Below are positions 17,593-27,029 of a stretch of 64,000 nt of DNA, piece by piece. The translations under genes were made by a program, and so were the position numbers. Under the pieces are notes generated by a model. It had not been told where the DNA came from. It made no database searches and was given only the letters and a program-made list of their open reading frames with translations. The number at the start of each line of letters is the position of its first letter. The stretch's first letter is position 1. This DNA is from Geothrix oryzisoli (GTDB lineage: Bacteria; Acidobacteriota; Holophagae; Holophagales; Holophagaceae): positions 1-64,000 of the forward strand of contig NZ_JAKZLB010000005.1 of assembly GCF_022808865.1 (NCBI RefSeq), in the 5' to 3' direction.

Positions 17593-18891
17593 TCACTTTC
17601 CGCGCGAACTGGGCCGGGCGGGGTGGCGCCCCCGCTCGCCCCGGGGGGGCTGGCCCGAGGAGGGGCGGGCGCTGCGGGCGGGACCGCGGCCACGGCCGCC
17701 ACCACCCCCCTGCCGGCCGGTCTGGATGGGCTCGGCGGGGATGCTGGGATCCGGGGCGTAGCCCTGGATCACGTCCTTGGGCAGCTCCTTGCGCAGCAGC
17801 TTCTCGATGTCCTTGAGCAGCTTGTGTTCGTCCACGCAGACCAGCGACAGGGCTTCGCCCTCGCTGCCGGCCCGGCCCGTGCGGCCGATGCGGTGGATGT
17901 AGTCCTCGGGCACCTGGGGCAGCTCGTAGTTCACCACGTGGGGCAGCATGTCGATGTCCAGGCCGCGCGCGGCGATGTCCGTGGCCACCAGGACGCGGAC
18001 TGCGCCCTTCTTGAAGTCCTCCAGCGCCTTGATGCGCTGGGGCTGGCTCTTGTTGCCGTGGATGGCCATGGAGCTGATGCCATCCTTGTCCAGCTGCTCG
18101 GACAGCCGGTTGGCGCCGTGCTTGGTGCGGGTGAAGACCAGCACCTGCTCGAGCTTGCGGCTGGTGATCAGGTGGGCCAGCAGGGCGCGCTTGCGCTCGC
18201 GGTCCACGGGATGGACGACCTGGCGGACCAGCTCGGCGGCCGTGTTCTGGGGCGTGATCTGCACGGAGGCGGGGGCCTTCAGGAACTTGGAGGCCAGCTG
18301 CTTGATCTCGTCCGTGAAGGTGGCCGAGAAGAGCAGGGTCTGCCGCTTGGCGGGCAGCAGGGCGAGGATCTTCTGGATGTCGCGGATGAAGCCCATGTCG
18401 AGCATGCGGTCGGCTTCGTCCAGCACCAGGATCTCCAGCTGGCTGAAGTTCAGGTTGCCCTGTCCCTGGTGGTCCAGCAGGCGGCCCGGGGTGGCGACGA
18501 GGATCTCGACGCCGGCGCGGAGGGCCTTGGTCTGGGGGTTGATGTTCACACCGCCGAAGATGGTGGTGGACCGCAGCGGGAGGTATTTGCCGTAGGTGCG
18601 GACGCTCTCCTCCACCTGCATGGCCAGCTCGCGGGTGGGCGTGAGGATGAGGGCGCGGATGGGGTGGCGCGCGGGAGAGGCCGAGGTGTTGGCCTGGGGG
18701 GCCAGGATCTGCAGCATGGGCAGGGTGAAGCCGGCGGTCTTGCCGGTGCCGGTCTGGGCCCGCGCCATGAGATCGCGGCCCTCCAGCACCAGCGGGATCG
18801 CCTGGGTCTGGATGGGGGTGGGGTGTTCATAGCCCTGCTCGCGTACGGCGCGCAGCAGCTCGGGCAGCAGCCCGAGGGTATCGAAGGACAT
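17593..18891 (-). CDS. rhlE: DEAD-box RNA helicase, RhlE-type
   Basis: A 432-residue ATP-dependent RNA helicase. Motifs in order: Q motif (G-Y-E-H-P-T-P-I-Q), I (A-Q-T-G-T-G-K-T), Ia (P-T-R-E-L-A), Ib (T-P-G-R-L-L-D), II (D-E-A-D), III (S-A-T), IV (L-V-F-T-R-T-K), V ([11 protein letters not shown]) and VI (H-R-I-G-R-T-G-R). The C-terminal 60 residues are Gly/Arg/Pro-rich and basic, as in RhlE proteins that bind RNA nonspecifically. ATG 18891 has CAGGAG upstream and matches the family start. It stands alone, tail-to-head with the MarR operon. Confidence 0.95.
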   Translation of the reverse strand: MSFDTLGLLPELLRAVREQGYEHPTPIQTQAIPLVLEGRDLMARAQTGTGKTAGFTLPMLQILAPQANTSASPARHPIRALILTPTRELAMQVEESVRTYGKYLPLRSTTIFGGVNINPQTKALRAGVEILVATPGRLLDHQGQGNLNFSQLEILVLDEADRMLDMGFIRDIQKILALLPAKRQTLLFSATFTDEIKQLASKFLKAPASVQITPQNTAAELVRQVVHPVDRERKRALLAHLITSRKLEQVLVFTRTKHGANRLSEQLDKDGISSMAIHGNKSQPQRIKALEDFKKGAVRVLVATDIAARGLDIDMLPHVVNYELPQVPEDYIHRIGRTGRAGSEGEALSLVCVDEHKLLKDIEKLLRKELPKDVIQGYAPDPSIPAEPIQTGRQGGGGGRGRGPARSARPSSGQPPRGERGRHPARPSSRGK

Positions 18892-19091
18892 GGTCGCTCC
18901 TGAAAGGGCCCGCCCGCGGATGGTTCCGGGGGCCCGGTCAGGGCGAAAAGGGGGGTTCGGACTGAGAAGAGGCGGAGACCGGGGGTCGCCTGCGATCACG
19001 AAGGAGATAGTCTACCGCCCTGGTCAGGATTTGGCGAGCCATCTCCGTCAGGCGAGCCCCCGGCGGTCCACCACAAGGTAAAAGGCGTGAA

Positions 19092-19985
19092 TCAGAGCTC
19101 CATCCCACTGAGGGGGCTGGTCCGCAGGGACTGGATGGTGGCGTCGATCTCCCCCGGGTAGTCGGGGGTGCAGATGGTGATGGCATCCGCCAGGGCCAGC
19201 CCGATGAGCTGCACCAGGGCGGGGCGCTGGTCCGGCGGGACGGGGGGCAGGACCTGGAGCTGGATGCCCAGGTCCACCAGGAAGTCCGCCATCATCGGCA
19301 GGGCCTTGGCCTCGGGTTCCTTGAGGATGTGGCCGTAGCGGACCATGAAGGTGCGCCAGACGCCTTCCATGTACGCCAGGGTAGCGCCGCCTTCCGTGTC
19401 TCCCGGGGCATAGGCGCGGGCCATGAGCGAGCCCATGGCGGGGCTGCGGTGGGAGGCCGCCTCCACGAGCTTGGCGCCGAGGTAGGGATCCAGCCGCCGG
19501 GCCAGCAGGTCGATGCCGTATTCCAGGATGAAGTGGCAGTTGTCCGGGGTGATCAGTCCGAGGTAGCTGTCCATGCCGGCAGCGGTGAGCTGGGCGTCCA
19601 GCGTGGCCTTGAGGACCGCGGCCTTCTGGATGACATAGCCCTGGGAGGTGTCCGTCAGGGTGAGGCTGGCGATGTGGGCGGTATGGTCCGCGCCCCAGGC
19701 CTCGTTGTGGCTGGCGAAGCCCCAGGCCAGGGCGCGCTCCTCGGGCGTGCCGGCCACTTCCCAGGGGGCCAGGGCCAGGTAGTGGGTGGCGAGGAACAGC
19801 GGATCCGTGGCCGACATGGACTTGAGCAGGTTGAAGTCCGGGGCGATGGCGCCGTAGAGCAGTTCGGCCTTGTTCGTACCCACCTCCTTGAGCTGGTAGG
19901 CGACATAGGTATGGGTGCCGGGACCCCAGGCCTGGAGGGCGGTGGCGGAGGCCACCAGGGCGAGGATGCGAAGGGACAGGTGCAT
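19092..19985 (-). CDS. Secreted zinc-dependent phospholipase C-like protein
   Basis: A 297-residue protein with a signal peptide (MHLSLRILALVASATALQA, cleaved before W-G). The mature N-terminus W-G-P-G-T-H and the later blocks A-P-D-F, A-T-H-Y and S-H-N-E-A-W-G-A-D-H-T-A-H match the metal-ligand spacing of the zinc-dependent phospholipase C/S1-P1 nuclease fold, where the N-terminal Trp itself helps bind zinc. The start ATG 19985 has GGAG upstream. It lies 50 bases downstream of the large activase gene on the same strand. Substrate unknown; a phosphoester hydrolase is inferred. Confidence 0.7.
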   Translation of the reverse strand: MHLSLRILALVASATALQAWGPGTHTYVAYQLKEVGTNKAELLYGAIAPDFNLLKSMSATDPLFLATHYLALAPWEVAGTPEERALAWGFASHNEAWGADHTAHIASLTLTDTSQGYVIQKAAVLKATLDAQLTAAGMDSYLGLITPDNCHFILEYGIDLLARRLDPYLGAKLVEAASHRSPAMGSLMARAYAPGDTEGGATLAYMEGVWRTFMVRYGHILKEPEAKALPMMADFLVDLGIQLQVLPPVPPDQRPALVQLIGLALADAITICTPDYPGEIDATIQSLRTSPLSGMEL

Positions 19986-20035
19986 GGCGACTCCAGTGCA
20001 GGGCCGGCCGAGGGCCGACGGGGTTGCGGGGTGGT

Positions 20036-23000
20036 TCAGAGCGCGGAGGCGGTCCGCAGCAGACCGTCCGCGGAGGCGGAAGGGCGGTGCCGGCGGCGGA
20101 GCAGGTGCCGGCGGCGCACTTCGAAGGCGAAGGCGTCCAGGGCTTCGGGGTCCGGCGGCTCGCCGTTCAGGTTCACGGAGAGGGTGAGCAGGCCCTCCCG
20201 CTCGGAGGCATGGATGAACTGCGCATCCGCCAGCTTGGAAGGCATGCATTCCAGGGGGCCGACCAGGACGGCGGCGTCAATCTCGCCGCGGCGCCAGGCC
20301 AGGAGCGGGGCGCCGAGGGTGAGCACGGCCTCGCCCTCCAGGGCCTCGCGCAGGTAGGGGGCGGAGGCCTCCAGGACCTTGGGCAGGCTCCCGCGGCGGC
20401 GCCAGCCGAACTCGGTCTCGAGGGTACCTTCGGCCACGGCCAGGATCCGTTCCCGGACCCATCGCTCCACCAGGGCGGCCGGACCGGTCTTGGTCCCCAT
20501 GACCCGCGCGGTGTACTCGGAATACTCGATGAAGTCGGTGGTGGCTTCCACATCCACCCGGAGGCCCCGGGCGGCGAGCCCGCGGGCCATCTGCCCGTTG
20601 GCGAAGGGATCGAGGCGCACGTAGATCTCCCCCGTGAGCAGGATCCGGGGCAGGTCCGCGCCGCTGTCGGCCTGCCGGAGCTCGGCAAGGGCCTGGCGGA
20701 GGAGGGCGGGGATCCCGTAGATACGGCCCGTGGCGACCTCGGACACCACCCGTGCCGCGCCGAGGTCTCCGGCGGCCGTGGCCTCGAGGTGGGCGGCGAT
20801 GCGGGCGGCCCAGCGGTCCCGGATGGTGTCCGCCGCGCCGGGTGTCCGCTCGGCGGCCCGGACGTGGCAGAGGGCCCGTTCCAGCGTGCCGAAGGCCGCC
20901 ATGCCGGCGAGGATGAGCGCCTTGAAGCCGGTGGGCAGGCCCCGGAAATAGTCCCCGTAGGGCGGCGACCAGATCCGCACCCGTCCCGCCTCGCCCAGAC
21001 GCTTCAGGATCAGCTGGTGCAGGGTGCGGTAGGCGCCCATGCGGCAGGGGCCGAAGGCGGCCGGCAGCAGCAGGATCACGCGCTGGTCCGGATGGCGCTC
21101 CAGGTGGGCCAGGAGCCCGCCCAGCACCAGGGTCATGGGCAGGCACTCCTTTCCGGAGGTCTGCCGCCGCCCCAGCCGGAGCGCGTCCGCATCCGAAGGG
21201 GGCAGGGCCTCGGCCGGCAGTCCCAGGCCGCGCATGACCGCCGCGACCGCCGCGGCCTCGGGACCCATGGGCGGGATCAGGAGGAGGTCTCCGCTCTGGT
21301 GGATCTCCTGGAAGGTGTGGGTGCCCACGCACAGGTCTGCGGCCTCCCGGGGTTCGGCGGCGCCGACGCGGAGCCGGTCCTCGCGGACGCAGTGGAGGAA
21401 GGCCTCCACCCGCGTCTTGGTGCCGGCGTCCCCGGAGTGCCCGTCCGTTTCGATCACGGCGTACGGGCGGCCCTCCATGAGCCAGGCGAAGAAGGGGACG
21501 GTGAAGCTGTCCGGACCGCAGGCGTAGTTCGAGCAGAAGACGCTGTAGAGGCCAGGCGTCCGGCGGATCTGCCAGGCGGCCCGCAGGATGCGCTGGCTGT
21601 GCCCCCAGAACACCTCGTCGAATATGGGGGCGCCCTCGTCCACGGGCAGGCAGTCCAGCGGGAGGGCGATGGCGCCCTGCTCCCGCAGGATGGCGGGCAC
21701 GTTGGAATTCAGCACCTCGTTGTGCAGGGTGTAGCTCCGGCCCAGCAGCACCACGGGCACCAGGTTCCGCTCCCGGCAGAAGGCCAGGGCCCGGCGGCCC
21801 AGGTCCTGCAGCTCCGCCTCGAAGGCCAGCTGGGCGCTGCGGGCCGCCCGCCAGGCGGAGCGCCACTCCGACGGCAGGTCCCGGCCCAGGTCCCTGGCCA
21901 GGCGCCGGCAGACACGGAGGAAGGCCGGAGAGTCGTAGGCTCCGGTACCGAAATCCACCACCGGGGACAGCACCTTGGGCGCAGCCGCTCCCAGCTGCAG
22001 GCGGAGCACGTCCGGAGCCCCCTGGGAGATGGGGCAGACCACGGCATGGGATTCCCCGCCCACCCTCGGGAGCTCGCGCATCATGGGCAGGAAGAGGTAG
22101 TCCGGTTTCGCGTCGGCCATGCCGGCGACCAGGCCGTGGTACTGCTGCATGGGCGCGCAGAACGGCACGCCCGCCTCCTCGATGCCCCGCTTCAGGGTGT
22201 CGCGTCCTGGCGTGGGCGCCACCTGCAGGTCGAAACCGAGCTCGTGGAGGAAGGTCGCGAAGAAGGGGAAGGAACCCTGGAGTTGGAACTCGCTGCTGAT
22301 CCCGATGAGGGGCCGCCCGCGCCGGTCGGAAAGACGCGCGGACAGCTGTGCGACCCGCTCCTTGCGCTCCCGGAAGGGGTCGGGGGCCCGGTCCGGCAGC
22401 TTGGCCCGCCGGGTGCCCTTGTCCCACAGGGAGCAGCCCCCGCCCCAGGTGAACCGGGTGGTGGTGCCGTCCACCCGAGTGGTGAGGCGGTCGATGCGGC
22501 ATTTGTTCCCGGCGCCGCCGCAGCCCTGCGTGGCGGTGCACACGAACTGGTCCTTGGCGGCCACTTCCGCCTGGAGGAAGCGGGCCCCGTCGAGATCCTC
22601 CCCTTCCTCCCAGGCCAGCTCGCGGGCGGCCAGGAGCGCGATGCCCACCGCGCCCATGAGGCCGGGCCGGGGCGGCACGATGACTTCCGAGCCAGTCTGC
22701 CGGGCCACGGCCGCGGCGAGGGCGTCGGAGGCGAAGGGCATGCCCTGGCAGAAGATCACCTGACCCACAGAGCGGCTGCCCTTCACGCGATTCAGGTAGT
22801 TCGCCACCACGGAGTCGTAGATGCCCGAGATGATGCTGGACTGGGGCATGCCCGCGGCCACGGCCTCGTCGATGACCTCGGCCATGAAGATCGAACAGTG
22901 CTGGCCCAGGGAGATGCAGTGCTCTGCGGAGAGCGCCACCTCGCCCAGCTGCGCCACGGAGTCGATCCCGGTGAAGCGGCGGCCCTGCTCCTCGATGAAG

Positions 23001-24343
23001 GATCCGGTGCCCGCGGAGCAGGCCTCGTTCATGGCGGCGTCCACCACTTTGCCGTCCGCGAGGCGGATGTACTTCGCGTCCTGCCCGCCGATCTCGAAGA
23101 TGGTGTCCACCCTCGGATCGCACTGGAGGGCGCCGGTGGCGTGCGCGGCGATCTCGTTGAGCACGGACACGGCTTCCCGGCCGTAGCAGACGGAGAGCAG
23201 GGAACCCACGATCTCCCGGCCGGAGCCGGTCACGCCGAAGCCCCGGATGCTGAGCTCGCCCGCAGGGCCCGCCAGGAGGTCGCTCATGAGCGCCTGGGCC
23301 GCCGTCACCGGCGCCCCGTCCGTGGGCAGATAGCCATCCCAGAGCACGCGGCCGCTGAGCGGTTCCAGGGCCACGGCCTTCGAGCCCGTGGAGCCGATGT
23401 CGAAGCCCACGATCACTTCCACGGGCCCGGGCTTCACGGGGCCTGCGGCCAGAGGCTCGGAGGGCGCCAGGCGGCGGACCCGATCCAGGTGGAAGGCGAG
23501 GGGTTCCGATAGCGCCAGCGCCACCCGGTCCGGGGTGTGCAGCAGCGCTCCCAGGGTCGGCAGGGGGCCGGGGGTCTCGCCGGCCAGGACGGCGCAGCCC
23601 AGGGCCTCCAGGTAGATGCGGTCATCTTCGGAGGCATCCAGGTAGGTCATCCCGTGGGTGGCCGCATGGCGGCGGAAGTGGGCCTGGATGCGGGCGGACT
23701 TCGCCACACCGCCGGCGAGCAGCAGCCGTTCCGGACAGACCTTGGGCTTCATGAGGGCCTGCACGTTCTCCGCGATGGCGTCGAGCAGCCCGGCGAGGAT
23801 GCGCTCGCGGGATTCCCCCTTGTTGGCCAGGTGGGTCATGTCCGTCTTGAGGATCACGGGGCAGCGGCCCGACAGGGGCGCGGGATCGGTCACGCCCTCC
23901 GCCAGGGCCGAGGCCTCTTCCACCGTGAGTCCGAACCGCCCCACCAGCTGCTGCAGGAAGTTCCCCGTCCCCTGCGCGCAGCGGCCGTTCTCTCGGTAGA
24001 CCTCGGGGCCCTTGGCCCGGAGTTCCAGCACCGAGAACCCCCGGCTGCCGATGGAGACCACCGTGGCGGGCTCCGGCCCGTGCCGGAGCCGGAAGCCCGC
24101 GGCCAGAGCCTGGCGCCCCGGCACCCGGGGCAGCGCCACGGGGCGCCCCAGGCGGCCCGTCACCGCCGCACCTGCCACACCCTCCCAATCCCACCCGCCC
24201 AGCAGGTCCAGGAGGGCCTTGCCAGGATCCTTGCCATGGGCGATGCAGGCCCGCCGCGCCCAGGTCCAACGGCCATCCTCCCGCACCAGTTCGGCGGCTT
24301 TGAGGGTTTCCGCGCCAAGGTCGAGACCGATGAACCGTGCCAT
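20036..24343 (-). CDS. Fused 2-hydroxyacyl-CoA dehydratase activase/dehydratase-like protein
   Basis: A 1435-residue cytoplasmic fusion. Residues 1 to about 290 and 308 to about 575 are two BadF/BadG/BcrA-type ATPase modules of the actin fold: F-I-G-L-D-L-G in the first, V-G-F-D-I-G-S-T-G-S-K in the second. Each keeps the paired cysteines that hold the shared [4Fe-4S] cluster in activases (C-A-Q-G-T-G and R-C-P; C-S-A-G-T-G and H-C-S). A cysteine-rich linker (G-C-G-G-A-G-N-K-C) follows, then from about 683 a DUF2229/HgdB-like region to the end. The design implies ATP-driven one-electron transfer onto a 2-hydroxyacyl-CoA-type substrate. Start chosen at ATG 24343 with GGGAGG upstream. Confidence 0.88.
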   Translation of the reverse strand: MARFIGLDLGAETLKAAELVREDGRWTWARRACIAHGKDPGKALLDLLGGWDWEGVAGAAVTGRLGRPVALPRVPGRQALAAGFRLRHGPEPATVVSIGSRGFSVLELRAKGPEVYRENGRCAQGTGNFLQQLVGRFGLTVEEASALAEGVTDPAPLSGRCPVILKTDMTHLANKGESRERILAGLLDAIAENVQALMKPKVCPERLLLAGGVAKSARIQAHFRRHAATHGMTYLDASEDDRIYLEALGCAVLAGETPGPLPTLGALLHTPDRVALALSEPLAFHLDRVRRLAPSEPLAAGPVKPGPVEVIVGFDIGSTGSKAVALEPLSGRVLWDGYLPTDGAPVTAAQALMSDLLAGPAGELSIRGFGVTGSGREIVGSLLSVCYGREAVSVLNEIAAHATGALQCDPRVDTIFEIGGQDAKYIRLADGKVVDAAMNEACSAGTGSFIEEQGRRFTGIDSVAQLGEVALSAEHCISLGQHCSIFMAEVIDEAVAAGMPQSSIISGIYDSVVANYLNRVKGSRSVGQVIFCQGMPFASDALAAAVARQTGSEVIVPPRPGLMGAVGIALLAARELAWEEGEDLDGARFLQAEVAAKDQFVCTATQGCGGAGNKCRIDRLTTRVDGTTTRFTWGGGCSLWDKGTRRAKLPDRAPDPFRERKERVAQLSARLSDRRGRPLIGISSEFQLQGSFPFFATFLHELGFDLQVAPTPGRDTLKRGIEEAGVPFCAPMQQYHGLVAGMADAKPDYLFLPMMRELPRVGGESHAVVCPISQGAPDVLRLQLGAAAPKVLSPVVDFGTGAYDSPAFLRVCRRLARDLGRDLPSEWRSAWRAARSAQLAFEAELQDLGRRALAFCRERNLVPVVLLGRSYTLHNEVLNSNVPAILREQGAIALPLDCLPVDEGAPIFDEVFWGHSQRILRAAWQIRRTPGLYSVFCSNYACGPDSFTVPFFAWLMEGRPYAVIETDGHSGDAGTKTRVEAFLHCVREDRLRVGAAEPREAADLCVGTHTFQEIHQSGDLLLIPPMGPEAAAVAAVMRGLGLPAEALPPSDADALRLGRRQTSGKECLPMTLVLGGLLAHLERHPDQRVILLLPAAFGPCRMGAYRTLHQLILKRLGEAGRVRIWSPPYGDYFRGLPTGFKALILAGMAAFGTLERALCHVRAAERTPGAADTIRDRWAARIAAHLEATAAGDLGAARVVSEVATGRIYGIPALLRQALAELRQADSGADLPRILLTGEIYVRLDPFANGQMARGLAARGLRVDVEATTDFIEYSEYTARVMGTKTGPAALVERWVRERILAVAEGTLETEFGWRRRGSLPKVLEASAPYLREALEGEAVLTLGAPLLAWRRGEIDAAVLVGPLECMPSKLADAQFIHASEREGLLTLSVNLNGEPPDPEALDAFAFEVRRRHLLRRRHRPSASADGLLRTASAL

Positions 24344-24378
24344 GGTGCCTCCCATCCGGGGCCTCCCGGAAGCTGTTT

Positions 24379-24981
24379 TCAGAAGCGGTAGATGAAGCCG
24401 GCGGCGCACCGGGTCATGCGGGCCTCGAGGATCCGGTCCGCCACGCTGGCCTCGAGCCGGAGGTCCCAGCTCTGACCGAGGCTGAAATCCAGGCCTGTGG
24501 CCAGCAGGGGCGTTCCGCCACTCCGGCCGCGGTCCCTGCCGTCCGTGACCGACGCCCAGCCGTTCTGGTGCGAGCGCGGCTCGGCGGACCAGAACATCAG
24601 GCCCGCTTGGCCATAGAGGGCCACCCGCCGGCCCAGCTGCACCCGTGCGGTCCCCGTGAACGAGAGCCCATGGACCTCCCGTTCCCAGTCGATGGTGCCG
24701 TAGGCATCGGTGCTGCTGCCCGCGGGATAGCGGCCGAGGAAATGGAACCCCAGTTCCGCGCCCCAGGTGGGGCCGAAGGTCGCCCCGGTGAGGAGGCCCA
24801 GCGTGCCGCGGTCCAGCGGGGTCAGACCGGCCTGGCCGGTACGGGCCACCTCGGTGTGCTGCGAGCCCACCGTGAATCCCACATAGAGGCGAGCGGAGGA
24901 GGGGAACGCCTCCTGAGCGCCAAGACTGAGACTGCAGAGCAGAATGAAGAGGCTCGATCCATGCGACCGGATCACGGACAT
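24379..24981 (-). CDS. Small outer-membrane beta-barrel protein
   Basis: A 200-residue protein with a signal peptide (about residues 1-22, ending S-L-S-L-G-A-Q) and alternating amphipathic strands rich in Gly, Tyr and Trp. It ends in I-Y-R-F, the terminal aromatic signature of barrel proteins recognised by BamA. The size fits an eight-stranded OmpA/OmpW-like barrel; I cannot name the family. ATG 24981 has GGAG nine bases upstream. It is 35 bases ahead of the giant activase gene on the same strand and probably shares its transcript. Function unknown. Confidence 0.65.
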   Translation of the reverse strand: MSVIRSHGSSLFILLCSLSLGAQEAFPSSARLYVGFTVGSQHTEVARTGQAGLTPLDRGTLGLLTGATFGPTWGAELGFHFLGRYPAGSSTDAYGTIDWEREVHGLSFTGTARVQLGRRVALYGQAGLMFWSAEPRSHQNGWASVTDGRDRGRSGGTPLLATGLDFSLGQSWDLRLEASVADRILEARMTRCAAGFIYRF

Positions 24982-25123
24982 GACGGTCTCCAGAGGTGGG
25001 CCAGGTGCGCTGGAGAAGGTGAGCCCATCCAGGGGGTGGAGGCCAGCGGCAAGGCACGCATGTCGTCCTTTGTCGTGCCCTCGATCCGCTTCTTTCAAGT
25101 TCCCTTCGCGGCCCATGGATGTT

Positions 25124-25132
25124 TGGTATAAT
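25124..25132 (+). promoter_or_regulatory. Extended -10 promoter of the HTH-TPR gene
   Basis: TGGTATAAT is a full extended -10 element (TG-N-TATAAT, hexamer 25127-25132). No good -35 is visible, as is usual for extended -10 promoters. The expected start is near 25139, giving a leader of about 65 bases that ends in a small GGCTG/CAGCC hairpin just before the ribosome-binding site. Confidence 0.65.
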
Positions 25133-25202
25133 TTCGGGTCATTCCACCATCAGCTCGATCATTCGGTCCTGGGTGCAGGCTGGCCTTTCAGCCGGGGGGA
25201 CA

Positions 25203-27029
25203 ATGGCACAAGAGGTCCTGGAGGCGCGCCTCGAATCCTGGAAGGAGATCGCGGCCTATCTGGACCGGGACGTCAGGACCGTGCAGCGCTGGGAGAAGCT
25301 GGAGGGCCTCCCGGTTCACCGGCACCTGCATGACAAGCAGGGCAGTGTGTTCGCGCTGCGTTCCGAGGTGGACGTCTGGCTGGATGGGCGCCGCCTGCCG
25401 CCGGCCAACGGGAACGGCCCCGAGGTGGAAGTGGGGCTGCCCGGACCCGGGCTGGCCCTGGAGGAACCTGCGGGGCTGGAGGCTGTCCCCGAAGAGAGGG
25501 CCGCGGCCGAACCATCGGTGCCCGTGCCCCCGGCGCTGCGAGGGCGCTCGTCCGCCGGGCCGCTGGCGCTCTGGTCCCTGCTCGCCGTTCTGCTCGCGGG
25601 CGGAACCTGGATGGTGGCCCACCGGGTGGTCCGTTCCCGCCCGGGCCCGGCCCTGGCGGTGCTGCCCTTCGTCAACCTCGGAGAGGAGAAGAACCAGGAG
25701 TTCTTCAGCGATGGTTTCACCGAGGAGCTGATCACGCAGCTCGGGCAGCAGCAGGGCGAGGGGGCCCGGGTGGTGGCGCTGCGGTCGGCCCTCGGGTACC
25801 GGAATACCCCGAAGCGCCCTCGCCAGATCGCCCGGGAACTGGGGGTGGACTACCTGCTGCAGGGATCGGTCCGGCGCGCCGGGGACCGGGTGCGCGTCAC
25901 GGCCCACCTGGTGCGGGGCGATGACGAGACCTATGTCTGGGACCACAGCTATGACCGCGATGTCCGCGATGTCCTCGTGCTGCAGCGAGAAGTGGCGGAT
26001 GCCATCGCCGGGGGCATCAACCTCCGGCTGGATCCCGGCCGCACCCATCCCCGGGCCGTGAAGCCGGAAGCCTACGCGGCCTACCTGAAGGGGCGTTTCT
26101 TCTGGAACCGGCGCACGCCGCAGGACCTCTACCGGGCCCTGGAGCAGTTCCAGGTGGCGGTCCGGCTGGATCCGACCTTTGCGCCCACCCACGTGGGGAT
26201 CGCGGATTGCTATGCCCTGCTGGGTTCCGCCGAAATGGGCGCCATGGCCCCGAAGGAGGCCATGCCCCTGGCCAAGCAGGCGGTGATGGCGGCGCTGACA
26301 CTGGATCCGTCCCTGGCCGAGGCCCACGCCTCCCTTGGCCACATCCGCCTCATCTACGACTGGGACTGGGAGGGCGCCGAGGCCTCCTTCCGGCGGGCCA
26401 TCGAGCTGAATCCCGGCTACGCCACGGCGCACCAGTGGTACGCCCTCTACCTGAACGCCCGGGGGCGCAGCGAGGATGCCCTGGAGGAGCTGGGGAAGGC
26501 CGAACAGCTGGATCCCCTGTCCCCGGCGGTGAAGTCCGCCCTGGCCGAGGCGCACTACTTCGCCCGCCGTTACGGCGAGGCCGCCGCCGCCTCCCAGAAG
26601 GCCCTGGAGCTGGATCCCCATTTCATCCTCGGTTACCTGAACCTGGGGCGGGCCCTGGAGATGCAGGGGCGCTACGACGAGGCCATCACGGCCCTGCACC
26701 AGGGGTGGGAACTCTCGGGGCGCGCGCCGGGGATGACCCTCTTCCTCGGGCATGCCTACGCCGCGAAAGGCGACCGCCGGAGGGCGGAGGAGATGCTCGA
26801 CCTGCTCCGGCACCCGCCCGACTTCGGGGGCAGACCCCTCTATGTGCCTGCGCTGTTCCTGGCGGGGATCCAGGGTGGGCTGGGCGATCGCGAAGGGGAA
26901 CTCCAGAGCCTGCGCAGGGCCCTGGACGAGCGCTGCGAATACCTGATCTACCTGGAGCGGGAGCCCATGGCCGACCCCATCCGAAAGGATCCGCGGTTCA
27001 AGGCCCTGCTCAAGGCGGTCCGTTCCTAG
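25203..27029 (+). CDS. Membrane-anchored HTH regulator with FlgO-like and TPR domains
   Basis: A 608-residue protein. Residues 10-61 form a MerR/excisionase-like winged helix (S-W-K-E-I-A-A-Y-L-D-R-D-V-R-T-V-Q-R-W-E, then S-E-V-D-V-W-L). A Pro/Glu-rich linker leads to one membrane span at about 121-143. Residues 148-275 match the FlgO/TolB-N-like module seen in such sensors (A-V-L-P-F-V-N-L ... D-Y-L-L-Q-G-S-V-R ... H-L-V-R-G-D-D-E-T-Y-V-W). From about 310 on there are TPR repeats (A-E-A-H-A-S-L-G, P-G-Y-A-T-A-H-Q-W-Y). The topology is CadC-like: DNA binding inside, protein scaffold outside. Such proteins are abundant in acidobacteria. ATG 25203 is placed after GGGGGGA. The target genes are unknown. 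Confidence 0.82.
   Translation: MAQEVLEARLESWKEIAAYLDRDVRTVQRWEKLEGLPVHRHLHDKQGSVFALRSEVDVWLDGRRLPPANGNGPEVEVGLPGPGLALEEPAGLEAVPEERAAAEPSVPVPPALRGRSSAGPLALWSLLAVLLAGGTWMVAHRVVRSRPGPALAVLPFVNLGEEKNQEFFSDGFTEELITQLGQQQGEGARVVALRSALGYRNTPKRPRQIARELGVDYLLQGSVRRAGDRVRVTAHLVRGDDETYVWDHSYDRDVRDVLVLQREVADAIAGGINLRLDPGRTHPRAVKPEAYAAYLKGRFFWNRRTPQDLYRALEQFQVAVRLDPTFAPTHVGIADCYALLGSAEMGAMAPKEAMPLAKQAVMAALTLDPSLAEAHASLGHIRLIYDWDWEGAEASFRRAIELNPGYATAHQWYALYLNARGRSEDALEELGKAEQLDPLSPAVKSALAEAHYFARRYGEAAAASQKALELDPHFILGYLNLGRALEMQGRYDEAITALHQGWELSGRAPGMTLFLGHAYAAKGDRRRAEEMLDLLRHPPDFGGRPLYVPALFLAGIQGGLGDREGELQSLRRALDERCEYLIYLEREPMADPIRKDPRFKALLKAVRS

Noticed and set aside
20024-23512. Plus-strand open frame of over 1100 codons opposite the activase fusion
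   Set aside because: Same reason: low-complexity translation, no ribosome-binding site, and the minus strand has an unmistakable protein.
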